Shown here piece after piece: positions 8,982 through 18,019 of a DNA stretch of 64,000 bases. Where the stretch lies: the NCBI RefSeq assembly GCF_014306625.1, contig NZ_JACRYL010000004.1, positions 186,001 through 250,000 on the forward strand. Direction: 5' to 3'. The notes beneath the pieces were generated by a model, which was given only the letters and a program-made list of their open reading frames with translations, was not told where the DNA came from and did not search any database. The stretch comes from Pedobacter fastidiosus. Lineage in GTDB: Bacteria; Bacteroidota; Bacteroidia; Sphingobacteriales; Sphingobacteriaceae. The position numbers were made by a program, and so were the translations under genes. How positions within the stretch are numbered: position 1 is the stretch's first letter; each line of letters begins with the position of its first letter.

Positions 8982-10103
8982 ATGATGAAAAAAATACTGC
9001 CATTTTTCTTGTTTTTTTGCATTTCATTTATTCCTGTTTTTGCTCAATCAATTGATGGAAAAGCAACGCAACAGACTAAAAATTTGTTTAAAAATTTAAC
9101 GAAGTTGTCTGGTAAGGAAGTGCTATTCGGGCATCAAGATGATATGGCTTATGGAGTGGGTTGGAAATATCAGAATAATAGGAGTGATATAAAAGATTTA
9201 ACTGGACAATATCCTGCAGTTTTTGGTTGGGATATTTCTGGTTTAGAAACCAATCAAAAGCAAAATATTGATGGCGTTCCATTTGAAAAAATGAAACAAT
9301 ACATTAAAAAAGCTTATGATTTAGGTACGATAAATACTTTAAGCTGGCACATGGGTAATCCAATAAATGGAAAAACCTCTTGGGATACCAGTTCAGTTGC
9401 CGTTAAGTCTATACTCCCAAATGGTTCAAAACATTTACTTTATAAAAGCTGGCTGGATAAGTTTTCTGTATTCATTAAGTCATTAAAAGGTACTGATGGA
9501 AAGGCAATCCCAATTCTATTTAGGCCGTTTCATGAAAATGGCGGAGGTTGGTTTTGGTGGGGAGCAAAATCTTGTACCCCGCAAGAATATAAAGCTTTAT
9601 GGCAATTTACTGTAGAATATTTAAGAGATAAAAAACAGGTTCATAATTTGATTTATGTATTTAATCCCTGCGATTTTAAAACACAAGAACAATATTTAGA
9701 GCGTTACCCAGGTGATAATTTTGCGGATGTGCTAAGTTTCGACTACTATCAATATGGAGGAATCGAAAAGGGAGAATCATTTATCCAAGATGTTGCTAGA
9801 AACTTAGCCATTCAAAATAAAATAGCCAAAGGAAGCAAAAAATTAAGTGCGCTTGCAGAAACTGGATTTGTCGAGATTCCTGATGCTAACTGGTGGACAA
9901 ATGTTTTTGCGAAGGCAATTTTAGAAAATAAACCATCTTATGTTCTGTTTTGGCGCAATGCTGGCTATCGAGAAAAAGAAAAGGATAATCATTATTATGC
10001 GCCATATCCCGGACAAGTTTCCGCTCCAAATTTCCTAGAATTTATAAAGGGTAATAAAATTCTTCTTCAAAAGGGATTAAAAAAGTATTCAATTTATAAT
10101 TAG
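8982..10103 (+). CDS. GH26 endo-beta-1,4-mannanase, secreted
   Basis: GH26 mannanase of 373 aa with a cleavable signal peptide (PVFAQS) and no lipobox, so probably soluble in the periplasm. It has FGHQDDMAYG, acid/base E185 in RPFHENGGGWFWWG and nucleophile E293 in ALAETG. ATGATG at 8982-8987 offers two starts three bases apart. It is the first gene of the AraC-divergent operon. It is a tandem paralogue of the next gene: a 39-bp block around the CTPQEYKALWQF segment is identical at the DNA level (9572-9610 and 10718-10756). It likely cuts imported manno-oligosaccharides to mannobiose. Confidence 0.95.
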   Translation: MMKKILPFFLFFCISFIPVFAQSIDGKATQQTKNLFKNLTKLSGKEVLFGHQDDMAYGVGWKYQNNRSDIKDLTGQYPAVFGWDISGLETNQKQNIDGVPFEKMKQYIKKAYDLGTINTLSWHMGNPINGKTSWDTSSVAVKSILPNGSKHLLYKSWLDKFSVFIKSLKGTDGKAIPILFRPFHENGGGWFWWGAKSCTPQEYKALWQFTVEYLRDKKQVHNLIYVFNPCDFKTQEQYLERYPGDNFADVLSFDYYQYGGIEKGESFIQDVARNLAIQNKIAKGSKKLSALAETGFVEIPDANWWTNVFAKAILENKPSYVLFWRNAGYREKEKDNHYYAPYPGQVSAPNFLEFIKGNKILLQKGLKKYSIYN

Positions 10104-10109
10104 AAAAGC

Positions 10110-11264
10110 ATGAAAAAATATCTTCCCTTGTTGCTTTTCTTATTTCTTGCCACGTTCGGGTTTTCCTATGGACAAAAATCTGTATTAGAAAATAATATTA
10201 TAGATCCTAAGGCAACTACAGAAACGAAAGCCCTGTTTTATAATTTGAAAAACTTGGCTGGAAAAGGAGTGCTTTTCGGTCAGCAAGATGCTTTAATGTA
10301 TGGGGTTGGTTGGAAAGGTGAATATGATAAGAGCGATGTTAAGAGTATAACGGGTTCTCATCCGGCACTATTCGGATGGGATTTGGAATCTATTGCCAAA
10401 GATGATTCGGAACAAAATCAACTTCAAAATGCCGAAAAACTTAAAAGTTATTGCTTGCAAGCATACAAAATGGGTGGAATAAATACATTGAGCTGGCATG
10501 TTCAGAATTTTGTGACTGGAAAGAATTTTTACGATACCACAAAATGTGTTTCCTCTATTTTGCCTGGTGGCGAAAAACATAAGGAATTTACCAAATCTTT
10601 AGATAAAGTTGCCTCGCTAATTAAATCTTTAAAAACCGATAAAGGGGTTTCCATTCCAGTAATTTTTCGTCCATTTCATGAGAATACCGGCAATTGGTTT
10701 TGGTGGGGAAAGCCTTTTTGTACCCCGCAAGAATATAAAGCTTTATGGCAATTTACGGTTCAATATCTTCGAGATAAAAAGCAACTACATAATATAATTT
10801 ACGCTTACTCTCCAGATAGAACTTCGGGTAATTTTGAAAATTATATGGAGCGCTACCCTGGCGATGACTTCGTTGATGTACTTGGTTTTGATAACTATTA
10901 CGAATTTAAAGATTTAGATGATGAACGATCAATTGATTTAGCCGTTAAATCGATCGGGCAAATTTGCGCTTATGCAATCTCTAAAAATAAGATCGCGGCG
11001 CTTACAGAAACGGGACAAGAGAAACTTGTTCAGCCAAAATGGTTCACAACTATTTTTAACAAAATAATGAACGATGCTGAAGCTTCAAAAATATCTTATT
11101 TGATGGTTTGGCGAAATGCGCATACAGGTCATTTTTATGCGCCATATCCTGGTCACCCGAGTGAAATCGATTTTAAAGAATTTTATAATAACCCAAAAAC
11201 ACTTTTTCTTAAAAATATAGGGGATATGTACGATACGAAGAAACCAATAATAGTACCTAACTAA
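10110..11264 (+). CDS. GH26 endo-beta-1,4-mannanase, secreted (tandem paralogue)
   Basis: GH26 mannanase of 384 aa with a signal peptide ending SYGQKS. It has FGQQDALMYG in place of the more usual FGHQDD, so a histidine of that loop is changed to glutamine. The acid/base is E191 in RPFHENTGNWFWWG and the nucleophile E300 in ALTETGQ. It starts 6 nt after the previous GH26 gene and shares its length and architecture, consistent with tandem duplication followed by divergence in the substrate cleft. Confidence 0.95.
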   Translation: MKKYLPLLLFLFLATFGFSYGQKSVLENNIIDPKATTETKALFYNLKNLAGKGVLFGQQDALMYGVGWKGEYDKSDVKSITGSHPALFGWDLESIAKDDSEQNQLQNAEKLKSYCLQAYKMGGINTLSWHVQNFVTGKNFYDTTKCVSSILPGGEKHKEFTKSLDKVASLIKSLKTDKGVSIPVIFRPFHENTGNWFWWGKPFCTPQEYKALWQFTVQYLRDKKQLHNIIYAYSPDRTSGNFENYMERYPGDDFVDVLGFDNYYEFKDLDDERSIDLAVKSIGQICAYAISKNKIAALTETGQEKLVQPKWFTTIFNKIMNDAEASKISYLMVWRNAHTGHFYAPYPGHPSEIDFKEFYNNPKTLFLKNIGDMYDTKKPIIVPN

Positions 11265-11289
11265 ATAATTTACAGAATAATAACCAAAT

Positions 11290-13116
11290 ATGAAGTTACA
11301 ATTAATAGACGTTTTAATCATCATCCTCTACCTCGCTACAATGATTTTCATTGGCTTTTGGTATCGAAAAAAAGCCAAGCAGAACAAGGAAAGTTATATG
11401 ATGGGTGGAAAATCTCTGCCTTGGTATAAGCTTGGGCTGAGTGATGCATCAGATATGTTCGATATAAGCGGAACCATGTGGATGGTTGCTTTATGCTTTG
11501 TGTACGGCTTAAAAAGTATTTGGATTCCATGGCTTTGGCCAGTATTCAATCAGGTTTTTATGATGATGTTTCTAAGCAAGTGGTTGCGTAGAAGTAATGC
11601 AAATACCGGAGCAGAATGGTTGCAAACAAGATTTGGAACCATCGGGAAAGGTGTAAAAGGATCTCACGTTGTAGTAATTGCATTTGCATTAATTAGTTGT
11701 TTTGGATTTTTAGCTTATGGTTTTATCGGTTTGGGAAAATTCATGGAAATTTTTATCCCATGGGATTTTGTAAAAGCTTATGTACCGTTTGATGTTCCAG
11801 CCAAATACGTTCCGCATTTCTATGGGATTGTATTTACGCTTTTCGCTATGTTTTATTCCATTTTAGGTGGAATGCACAGCATCGTTTTGGGCGATATGAT
11901 TAAATATGCCTTTATGACGATTGGCTGTGTGGCCATTGCAGTAATAGCGATGAACCATCTTCATGGACAAACGTTGAATGTTCCTAAAGGTTGGGATGAT
12001 CCATTCTTCAGCTGGAAATTAGATTTGGATTGGAGCAAAATCGCTGCAGATGCCAATAAAAAAATTGCCGATGATGGATTCAGTTTATTTGGAATCTTCT
12101 TTGGAATGATGTTGTTGAAAGGTGTTTTTGCATCATTGGCAGGCCCAGCTCCAAATTATGATATGCAAAAGGTTTTAAGTACTAGAAGTCCAAAAGATGC
12201 GAGTAAAATGACGGGCTTTGTGAGTATCATTTTATTGCCAATTCGTTATTCGATGGTGATCGGTTTAACTGTTTTGGCATTGTTATATTACAATCAAATT
12301 TATTTAAAAGGCCCGGATGGCGTTACCGATTTCGAACGGATTTTACCTGCAACCATCAATAATTTTCTTCCCGTTGGGATCTTGGGAATTGTACTTACAG
12401 GTTTGTTGGGCGCATTTATGGGTACTTTTAGCGGTACGCTTAACGCTGCTCAAGCTTATATTGTAAACGATATTTATTTAAAATATATTAACCCTTCTGC
12501 AAGCACCAAAAAGGTAATCAACATGAATTATATTGTTGGTATTGTAGTGGTTGCAATTGGGGTAATTCTAGGTTTTTTCGCCAATAACGTAAACGATATT
12601 CTGCAATGGATTGTTGGCGGCTTATACGGCGGTTATGTAGCTGCAAACTGCCTTAAATGGTATTGGTGGCGTTTTAATGCAAATGGTTTTTTCTGGGGAA
12701 TGGCCGTTGGTATAGGGGCAGCCTTGGCAATGCCTTATGTAACGCATGGCTTGCCGCTCTACTGGTGGCCACTATTATTTGCACTTTCTATGATTGGTTG
12801 TATTGTTGGTACTTACGCTGCACCTCCAACGGAAGAAGCTACTTTAAAATCGTTTTACAAAACCGTTAGACCATGGGGTTTTTGGAAGCCAATCCATGCC
12901 TTGGTTGTCGCAGATGATCCAACTTTTCAAGCCAACAAAAGATTTAAGCTCGATATGTTTAATGTAGTGCTGGGAATCATCGCCCAGCTTTGCTTAACCA
13001 TTTTACCTATGTATTTCATCTTGAGCATGCACACACCACTTTTTATAACCATTGCCATTTTAGCAGTAATCGTATTTATTCTGAAAAGAACATGGTGGGA
13101 TAAATTAGAAGATTAA
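11290..13116 (+). CDS. Sodium:solute symporter (SSS family), putative mannobiose importer
   Basis: A 608-aa inner-membrane transporter of the SSS (SGLT-like) family with about 13-14 hydrophobic segments. Family features include the N-terminal YMMGGKSLPWYKLGLS region and long helices throughout. It lies between the mannanases and the GH130 phosphorylase gene, where a disaccharide importer is expected; a similar gene set is described for mannobiose use in Bacteroides fragilis. The cargo (beta-1,4-mannobiose or mannosylglucose) is inferred from that context and could also be a monosaccharide. Confidence 0.88.
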   Translation: MKLQLIDVLIIILYLATMIFIGFWYRKKAKQNKESYMMGGKSLPWYKLGLSDASDMFDISGTMWMVALCFVYGLKSIWIPWLWPVFNQVFMMMFLSKWLRRSNANTGAEWLQTRFGTIGKGVKGSHVVVIAFALISCFGFLAYGFIGLGKFMEIFIPWDFVKAYVPFDVPAKYVPHFYGIVFTLFAMFYSILGGMHSIVLGDMIKYAFMTIGCVAIAVIAMNHLHGQTLNVPKGWDDPFFSWKLDLDWSKIAADANKKIADDGFSLFGIFFGMMLLKGVFASLAGPAPNYDMQKVLSTRSPKDASKMTGFVSIILLPIRYSMVIGLTVLALLYYNQIYLKGPDGVTDFERILPATINNFLPVGILGIVLTGLLGAFMGTFSGTLNAAQAYIVNDIYLKYINPSASTKKVINMNYIVGIVVVAIGVILGFFANNVNDILQWIVGGLYGGYVAANCLKWYWWRFNANGFFWGMAVGIGAALAMPYVTHGLPLYWWPLLFALSMIGCIVGTYAAPPTEEATLKSFYKTVRPWGFWKPIHALVVADDPTFQANKRFKLDMFNVVLGIIAQLCLTILPMYFILSMHTPLFITIAILAVIVFILKRTWWDKLED

Positions 13117-13137
13117 AAAAGATAATAAAATATTTTT

Positions 13138-14322
13138 ATGATAGATTTTGAAAAAAGAAGACAGCAATTAGAGGAAGCACACCAAAATTTAGTTGCAATT
13201 AAGAATAAAAAAGCAGGTTTGGGAAATGGGATTTTCGACAGATATGAAAACCCTATTTTAACATCAGGTCATGCGCCTTTAAATTGGAAATATGATTTCA
13301 ATCCGCAAACGAACCCCTATTTGTTAGAGCGAATTGGGATTAATGCAGCCTTTAACGCCGGTGCAATTAAGTTTAACAACAAATATATTTTAGTTGTTAG
13401 GGTAGAGGGAACAGACCGAAAATCTTTTTTTGCTGTTGCTGAAAGCGATAACGGAATAGATAATTTTACTTTTTGGGATGAGCCTGTAAAACTTCCAGAA
13501 ACGAGTGAGCCTGATACCAATGTTTACGATATGCGTATTGTTGCCCATGAAGATGGTTGGATGTATGGTTTGTTCTGCACAGAAAGAAAAGACCCGAATG
13601 CGCCGGCGCACGATCAATCTATGGCTGTTGCGCAGTGTGGAATTGTGCGTACCAAAGATTTAAAAACTTGGGAACGTTTGGCAGATTTAAAAACACCATC
13701 TCCACAGCAGCGAAATGTGGTTTTGCATCCAGAATTTGTGGATGGTAAGTACGCTTTTTACACTCGTCCGCAGGATGGTTTTATTGAAAGCGGAACCGGT
13801 GGTGGAATTGGATTTGGATTAAGTGCATCCATTGAAAATGCAGTGATCGATAAAGAAGCAATCGTTGATAATAAAAATTACCACACGGTTTACGAGGCGA
13901 AAAATGGAATGGGTCCAGAGCCAATTAAAACACCACATGGCTGGTTATTTTTAGCGCATGGTGTAAGAAATACCGCCGCTGGATTACGTTATGTGCTGTA
14001 TATGTTTATGACAGATTTAAACGATTTAACCAAAGTAATTTATAAACCTGCTGGATATTTTTTAGCTCCAGAAGGAGAAGAACGAATCGGAGATGTATCT
14101 AACGTAGTGTTTAGCAATGGATGGATTTTGGATGAAGACGGAACAATGTTTATTTATTACGCCTCATCCGATACGAGAATGCATGTTGCAACCAGTACAT
14201 TAGATATTCTTGTAGATTATGTAATGAATACGCCTGCCGATGAATTGCGTTCGGCCGCTACGGTAAATAGAATTTTAACCAATATTGAAAAGAACAAAGT
14301 AAGTTCAGTAATTTCGGAATAG
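13138..14322 (+). CDS. mgp: GH130 4-O-beta-D-mannosyl-D-glucose phosphorylase
   Basis: GH130 phosphorylase of 394 aa, cytoplasmic (no signal peptide). Such enzymes convert Man-beta-1,4-Glc plus phosphate to mannose-1-phosphate and glucose. Length and N-terminus fit subfamily 1. The conserved aspartate of VYDMRIV falls at residue 131, the same number as the catalytic Asp I recall for the B. fragilis enzyme. Phosphate- and sugar-site motifs such as [20 protein letters not shown] are present. The gene is followed after 2 nt by cellobiose 2-epimerase, the enzyme that makes its substrate, which strongly supports the call. Mannooligosaccharide phosphorylase (subfamily 2) is the less likely alternative. 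Confidence 0.92.
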   Translation: MIDFEKRRQQLEEAHQNLVAIKNKKAGLGNGIFDRYENPILTSGHAPLNWKYDFNPQTNPYLLERIGINAAFNAGAIKFNNKYILVVRVEGTDRKSFFAVAESDNGIDNFTFWDEPVKLPETSEPDTNVYDMRIVAHEDGWMYGLFCTERKDPNAPAHDQSMAVAQCGIVRTKDLKTWERLADLKTPSPQQRNVVLHPEFVDGKYAFYTRPQDGFIESGTGGGIGFGLSASIENAVIDKEAIVDNKNYHTVYEAKNGMGPEPIKTPHGWLFLAHGVRNTAAGLRYVLYMFMTDLNDLTKVIYKPAGYFLAPEGEERIGDVSNVVFSNGWILDEDGTMFIYYASSDTRMHVATSTLDILVDYVMNTPADELRSAATVNRILTNIEKNKVSSVISE

Positions 14323-14324
14323 GT

Positions 14325-15515
14325 TTGGAATTAGATTTAGCAAAATATAAAGAAGAATTAAGCTCAGAATTGGAAAATATTCTGAGCTATTGGAAGAATT
14401 TTACTGTTGATAATGTTAATGGAGGCTTTGTAGGAAAGATTGATAATGACAATAACATTGATTATACAGCGCCGAAAGGAAGTGTATTAAATGCTCGGAT
14501 TCTTTGGTCTTTTTCCTCAGCTTATAATTTAAAAGGGAATGTTGATGATTTAGCAATTGCTGATCGAGCCTTTCAGTACATTATAAACCATTTTATTGAT
14601 GATGAATTTGGTGGTGTTTATTGGTTGCTAGATGCAAAAGGAAACCCAATCGACACAAAAAAGCAGGTTTATGCCATAGCTTTCACTATTTATGCCTTTA
14701 GCGAATATTTTGTTGCCAGTAAAAATAACCTTGCTAAAGAAAAGGCTATTGAGCTGTACAAAAACTTGGTCGCCAATAGTTATGATGCTGAAAAGGGTGG
14801 CTATTTTGAAGCATTTAGTAGAGAATGGAAATCTTTGGATGATTTAAGATTGAGCGAAAAGGATGCGAATGAAAAGAAAACGATGAATACACATTTGCAT
14901 GTTCTAGAGGCTTTTACAACGCTCTATAAAATTTGGCCAAATGAACATTTGAGGCGAAAAATTATGGAGCTTATCCAAAATTTCACTTCACATATTATCA
15001 ATGAAAAAACTGGAAATTTAGTTTTGTTTTTTGATGAAAACTGGGTTCCAAAATCAGACATAATTTCTTACGGACACGATATTGAGGCCGCCTGGTTATT
15101 GCTCGAGGCTGCAGAAGCGGTGCACGATGAAGCATTAGTTGAAACCATAAAAACAATTTCAGTGAAGATGGCCTATGTTTCTAAACAGGGCTTAGATGCC
15201 GATGGGAGTTTATGGTATGAGGATGAACCCTCTAAAAAACACATTGTAAAAGAAAAACATTGGTGGGTTCAGGCAGAAGCTATGGTTGGTTTTTTCAATG
15301 CATGGCAAATATCGAAAAACGAACAATTCTTTGAAATTAGCTTGAAAAACTGGTCGTTTGTAAAAGATAAAATCATCAATTACGATAAAGGCGAATGGTT
15401 TTGGGGAATTACCGAAGTTGGAGAAATTATGCCAAACGAAGATAAAGTAGGTATATGGAAATGCCCTTATCACAACAGTAGGGCATGTATAGAGCTTATC
15501 CGTAGAATTGGATAA
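14325..15515 (+). CDS. ce: Cellobiose 2-epimerase (AGE family)
   Basis: A 396-aa (alpha/alpha)6-barrel epimerase of the N-acylglucosamine 2-epimerase family. It would turn mannobiose into mannosylglucose in the cytoplasm, feeding the phosphorylase encoded just upstream. Probable catalytic histidines are H251 in SYGHDIEAAW and H383 in WKCPYHNSR, matching the paired His of known cellobiose 2-epimerases; HWWVQAEAMVGF is also typical. The start is a TTG three bases after the previous stop. No ATG or GTG lies in frame nearby, and the alignment with family N-termini begins here, so translation is probably coupled to the phosphorylase gene. Confidence 0.92.
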   Translation: MELDLAKYKEELSSELENILSYWKNFTVDNVNGGFVGKIDNDNNIDYTAPKGSVLNARILWSFSSAYNLKGNVDDLAIADRAFQYIINHFIDDEFGGVYWLLDAKGNPIDTKKQVYAIAFTIYAFSEYFVASKNNLAKEKAIELYKNLVANSYDAEKGGYFEAFSREWKSLDDLRLSEKDANEKKTMNTHLHVLEAFTTLYKIWPNEHLRRKIMELIQNFTSHIINEKTGNLVLFFDENWVPKSDIISYGHDIEAAWLLLEAAEAVHDEALVETIKTISVKMAYVSKQGLDADGSLWYEDEPSKKHIVKEKHWWVQAEAMVGFFNAWQISKNEQFFEISLKNWSFVKDKIINYDKGEWFWGITEVGEIMPNEDKVGIWKCPYHNSRACIELIRRIG

Positions 15516-15544
15516 AATTCAATACTAACAGAATACATAATTCA

Positions 15545-15871
15545 TTAAAAAAGTAATTTTCTTTCAATTCTTTTTCCTGCTCGTTTTGCAAAAATGCCAC
15601 CGACTAGCCTAAAAAGAAAACCAGATTTTTTTAGTAGCGTTTTCTTAACCACCGTAGATAAAAGTTTTCCGATAGGATTATTTGCGACGGCACTTTTATT
15701 CATCACGCTTCCTAAACTAGATTTGTGTTGAAACATTTTAGAAGGAAAGCTTTTTACTATCCCTTTTGAATTCTTTTTCATTGCCTGCTCTTTCTCTATT
15801 AAGTCAGATTTTAAAAAAAGCATATATTCTCTTAACGATTTCTGATTGGTGATTGTAATCTTTTTATTCAT
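15545..15871 (-). CDS. Small basic protein of unknown function
   Basis: A 108-aa lysine-rich protein with no signal peptide. The N-terminal third looks helical (SLREYMLFLKSDLIEKEQAM) and the C-terminal part is basic and glycine/leucine containing (LFRLVGGIFAKRAGKRIERK). I do not recognise a family. It lies convergent to the epimerase gene and divergent from the SusR-like gene. Its length and free-standing position suggest a real gene, but coding status is moderate and no function can be given. Confidence 0.55.
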   Translation of the reverse strand: MNKKITITNQKSLREYMLFLKSDLIEKEQAMKKNSKGIVKSFPSKMFQHKSSLGSVMNKSAVANNPIGKLLSTVVKKTLLKKSGFLFRLVGGIFAKRAGKRIERKLLF

Positions 15872-16046
15872 AGGCTTAAATTCATATTAGTTGAACACGA
15901 ACAAATGAGAAGTGGTTTTGAGAAACTTTATATAAAGTATTCTTAGAAGTTTTATTTTCTACTATGCTTTGTGAAGCTTTTTTTAGTCTATTTTGCAAAC
16001 GAAAAATTATTGCTAATTTTAAGATTCCAATCCCTAATCGGATCTA

Positions 16047-17675
16047 ATGAAACTAACCAAGCACATCCCGTTATTTATTGTCTTCCTATTTTTTTCGCTG
16101 AACGCGTTTTCACAATCGCTTAATGATAGTCTTTTGAACGAACTCAATTTGGTTCTTCAGAAAAAGGAAATCTATATCGAAAAAAAGCAGGAGCGCATCT
16201 CAAAGCTTAGAAACCAATCTTTTGGAGCAAAAAATCATCAAGAACAATTTAAAATTTACGAAGCTTTATACGAAGAGTATAAATCATTCAGTTACGATTC
16301 ATCTTATAATTATGCCAAAAAACTAGAACAAACCGCAGTAGCTTTAAATGATCCTTTACGCATCGCATCTGCAAAAATGAAGATGGGTTTTACACTTCTT
16401 TCTTCAGGAATGTTTAAAGAAACGCTCGAAGTTTTAAATAGTATTAATGTCGATATTATCCCAACGGAAGATAAAATCGCTTACTACTTTTTAAAATCGC
16501 GAAGTTATTTTGATTTGGCTGATTACAATAGAAATCCAGATTATACCAACATTTATAATCCCAAAGGTATTCAGTGTATAGATTCAGCCTTGAAAATTGC
16601 TAAACCAAACTCTACAAGCTATTTGGAACTGCAAGGTTTAAAAGATTTAAGAACAGGAGATTATAGTGGTGGCGAAAAGGTTTATAAAGCTTTATTGGAC
16701 GCCCCAAATTTAACGCCTCATCAATTTGCCATAAATGCCTGCTGTTTAAGTTTTATTTACGAAAGCAAGGGATTAGAAGAAAAGTCTGTTCGGCTACTCA
16801 TCCAAGCGGCGATTACCGATCTGCAATCAGCTACCAAAGAAACGGTTGCAAGTTATAAACTGGCTGATCTGTTATATAAAAAAGGAGACATTACAAATGC
16901 CTATATCTACATCAAACAAGCTATGGATGAGGCAACTTTCTATGGCGCCCTGCATCGCCAGGTAAAGATCAGTAATATTTTACCCATTATCGAGGCGCAA
17001 TGGATTAATCAAATCGAACACCAAAAAAAGCTCCTTTACATCTACTCTTCCATTATTACTTTGCTGGTGGTTTTTGTAATTATTTTTGCCGTTATTATTT
17101 TCCGTCAGCTTAAAAAAATTAGGCTGGCAGATGCCATTATTAAAGAAGCGAATATCAATCTTCAACAAACTAATGAAGCCTTGGAAGAGGTAAACAAAAA
17201 GCTCAGCATTGCCAATACCATTAAAAACGAATACATTAGTTATTATTTTAATATCAATTCGGTTTATATTGAGAAACTTGAAAATTTTAAAACTTCTATT
17301 GATAAAAAACTAACGAGCAAAAGATACGATGATGCGATACGGGCGGTGAATAGCCTAAATTTGGAAAATGAAAGACATGAGCTCTTCAATACTTTCGATA
17401 ATGTTTTTTTAAGATTGTTTCCTGATTTTATAAGCAAGTTTAATTCTTTCTTTAAACCGGAAGATGAAATCCAGATTCCTAAAGGCCAGCAATTAAGTAC
17501 CGAACTCAGAATCTTTGCGCTGATTAGAATGGGGATTCATGATAATGACCGTATTTCTAAAATTTTGGGTTATTCTGTAAATACAATCTACGCTTATAAA
17601 AATAGAATAAAAACGAAATCAATCATCCAAAACGATGAGTTTGAAGATCGAATTATGAAAATCGAAGCGGTTTAA
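16047..17675 (+). CDS. SusR-like membrane regulator (TPR, transmembrane, DUF6377-type HTH)
   Basis: A 542-aa regulator. Order: signal-like N-terminus (ending NAFSQS), ~300 residues of helical TPR-like repeats predicted outside the inner membrane, one membrane helix (about residues 332-352), a coiled coil, and a C-terminal domain ending in a LuxR-like helix-turn-helix (NDRISKILGYSVNTIYAYKN). This is the layout of the DUF6377/SusR type regulators of Bacteroidota. It sits 344 bp upstream of the susC-like gene in the same direction, so it probably senses maltose or maltodextrin and activates the starch genes. The sugar is inferred from neighbours. Confidence 0.8.
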   Translation: MKLTKHIPLFIVFLFFSLNAFSQSLNDSLLNELNLVLQKKEIYIEKKQERISKLRNQSFGAKNHQEQFKIYEALYEEYKSFSYDSSYNYAKKLEQTAVALNDPLRIASAKMKMGFTLLSSGMFKETLEVLNSINVDIIPTEDKIAYYFLKSRSYFDLADYNRNPDYTNIYNPKGIQCIDSALKIAKPNSTSYLELQGLKDLRTGDYSGGEKVYKALLDAPNLTPHQFAINACCLSFIYESKGLEEKSVRLLIQAAITDLQSATKETVASYKLADLLYKKGDITNAYIYIKQAMDEATFYGALHRQVKISNILPIIEAQWINQIEHQKKLLYIYSSIITLLVVFVIIFAVIIFRQLKKIRLADAIIKEANINLQQTNEALEEVNKKLSIANTIKNEYISYYFNINSVYIEKLENFKTSIDKKLTSKRYDDAIRAVNSLNLENERHELFNTFDNVFLRLFPDFISKFNSFFKPEDEIQIPKGQQLSTELRIFALIRMGIHDNDRISKILGYSVNTIYAYKNRIKTKSIIQNDEFEDRIMKIEAV

Positions 17676-18019
17676 CTTCCGAAGTTTTAAGGGCTGGGAG
17701 CGTTGAAGAACTTAAAAAAAAATTAAAGTATTTCTCAAAGAATGATAAAATTTCTCTCCAGCATAACCCAAGCAAAATTTTGTTAGACGTGTTTATTCTT
17801 TTATGAAAAAGCAATATCACTTAATATTAGTTCTATATTCCAAGTATGTTAATTGGTATTTAATATATTGATAATCAGATTTTTAACGTTTGTATTTTCC
17901 ATTTAATTTCTATATCGGCTTTTGATAAATTGTTTTTGATTTCAAAGCCTCGTTTCTTTGAATTGTGAATTGGGCAACAACTCAATCACCACAAACCAAA
18001 TTATAAACATATTGAGCTA
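17676..18019. other. Leader/promoter region of the sus-like operon
   Basis: A 344-base AT-rich gap with no convincing ORF. It must carry the susC promoter and a long leader. TTTG-containing segments occur (for example around 17890 and 17926-17960) but I see no clean -33 TTTG / -7 TAnnTTTG pair. The SusR-like regulator presumably binds here. Confidence 0.4.
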
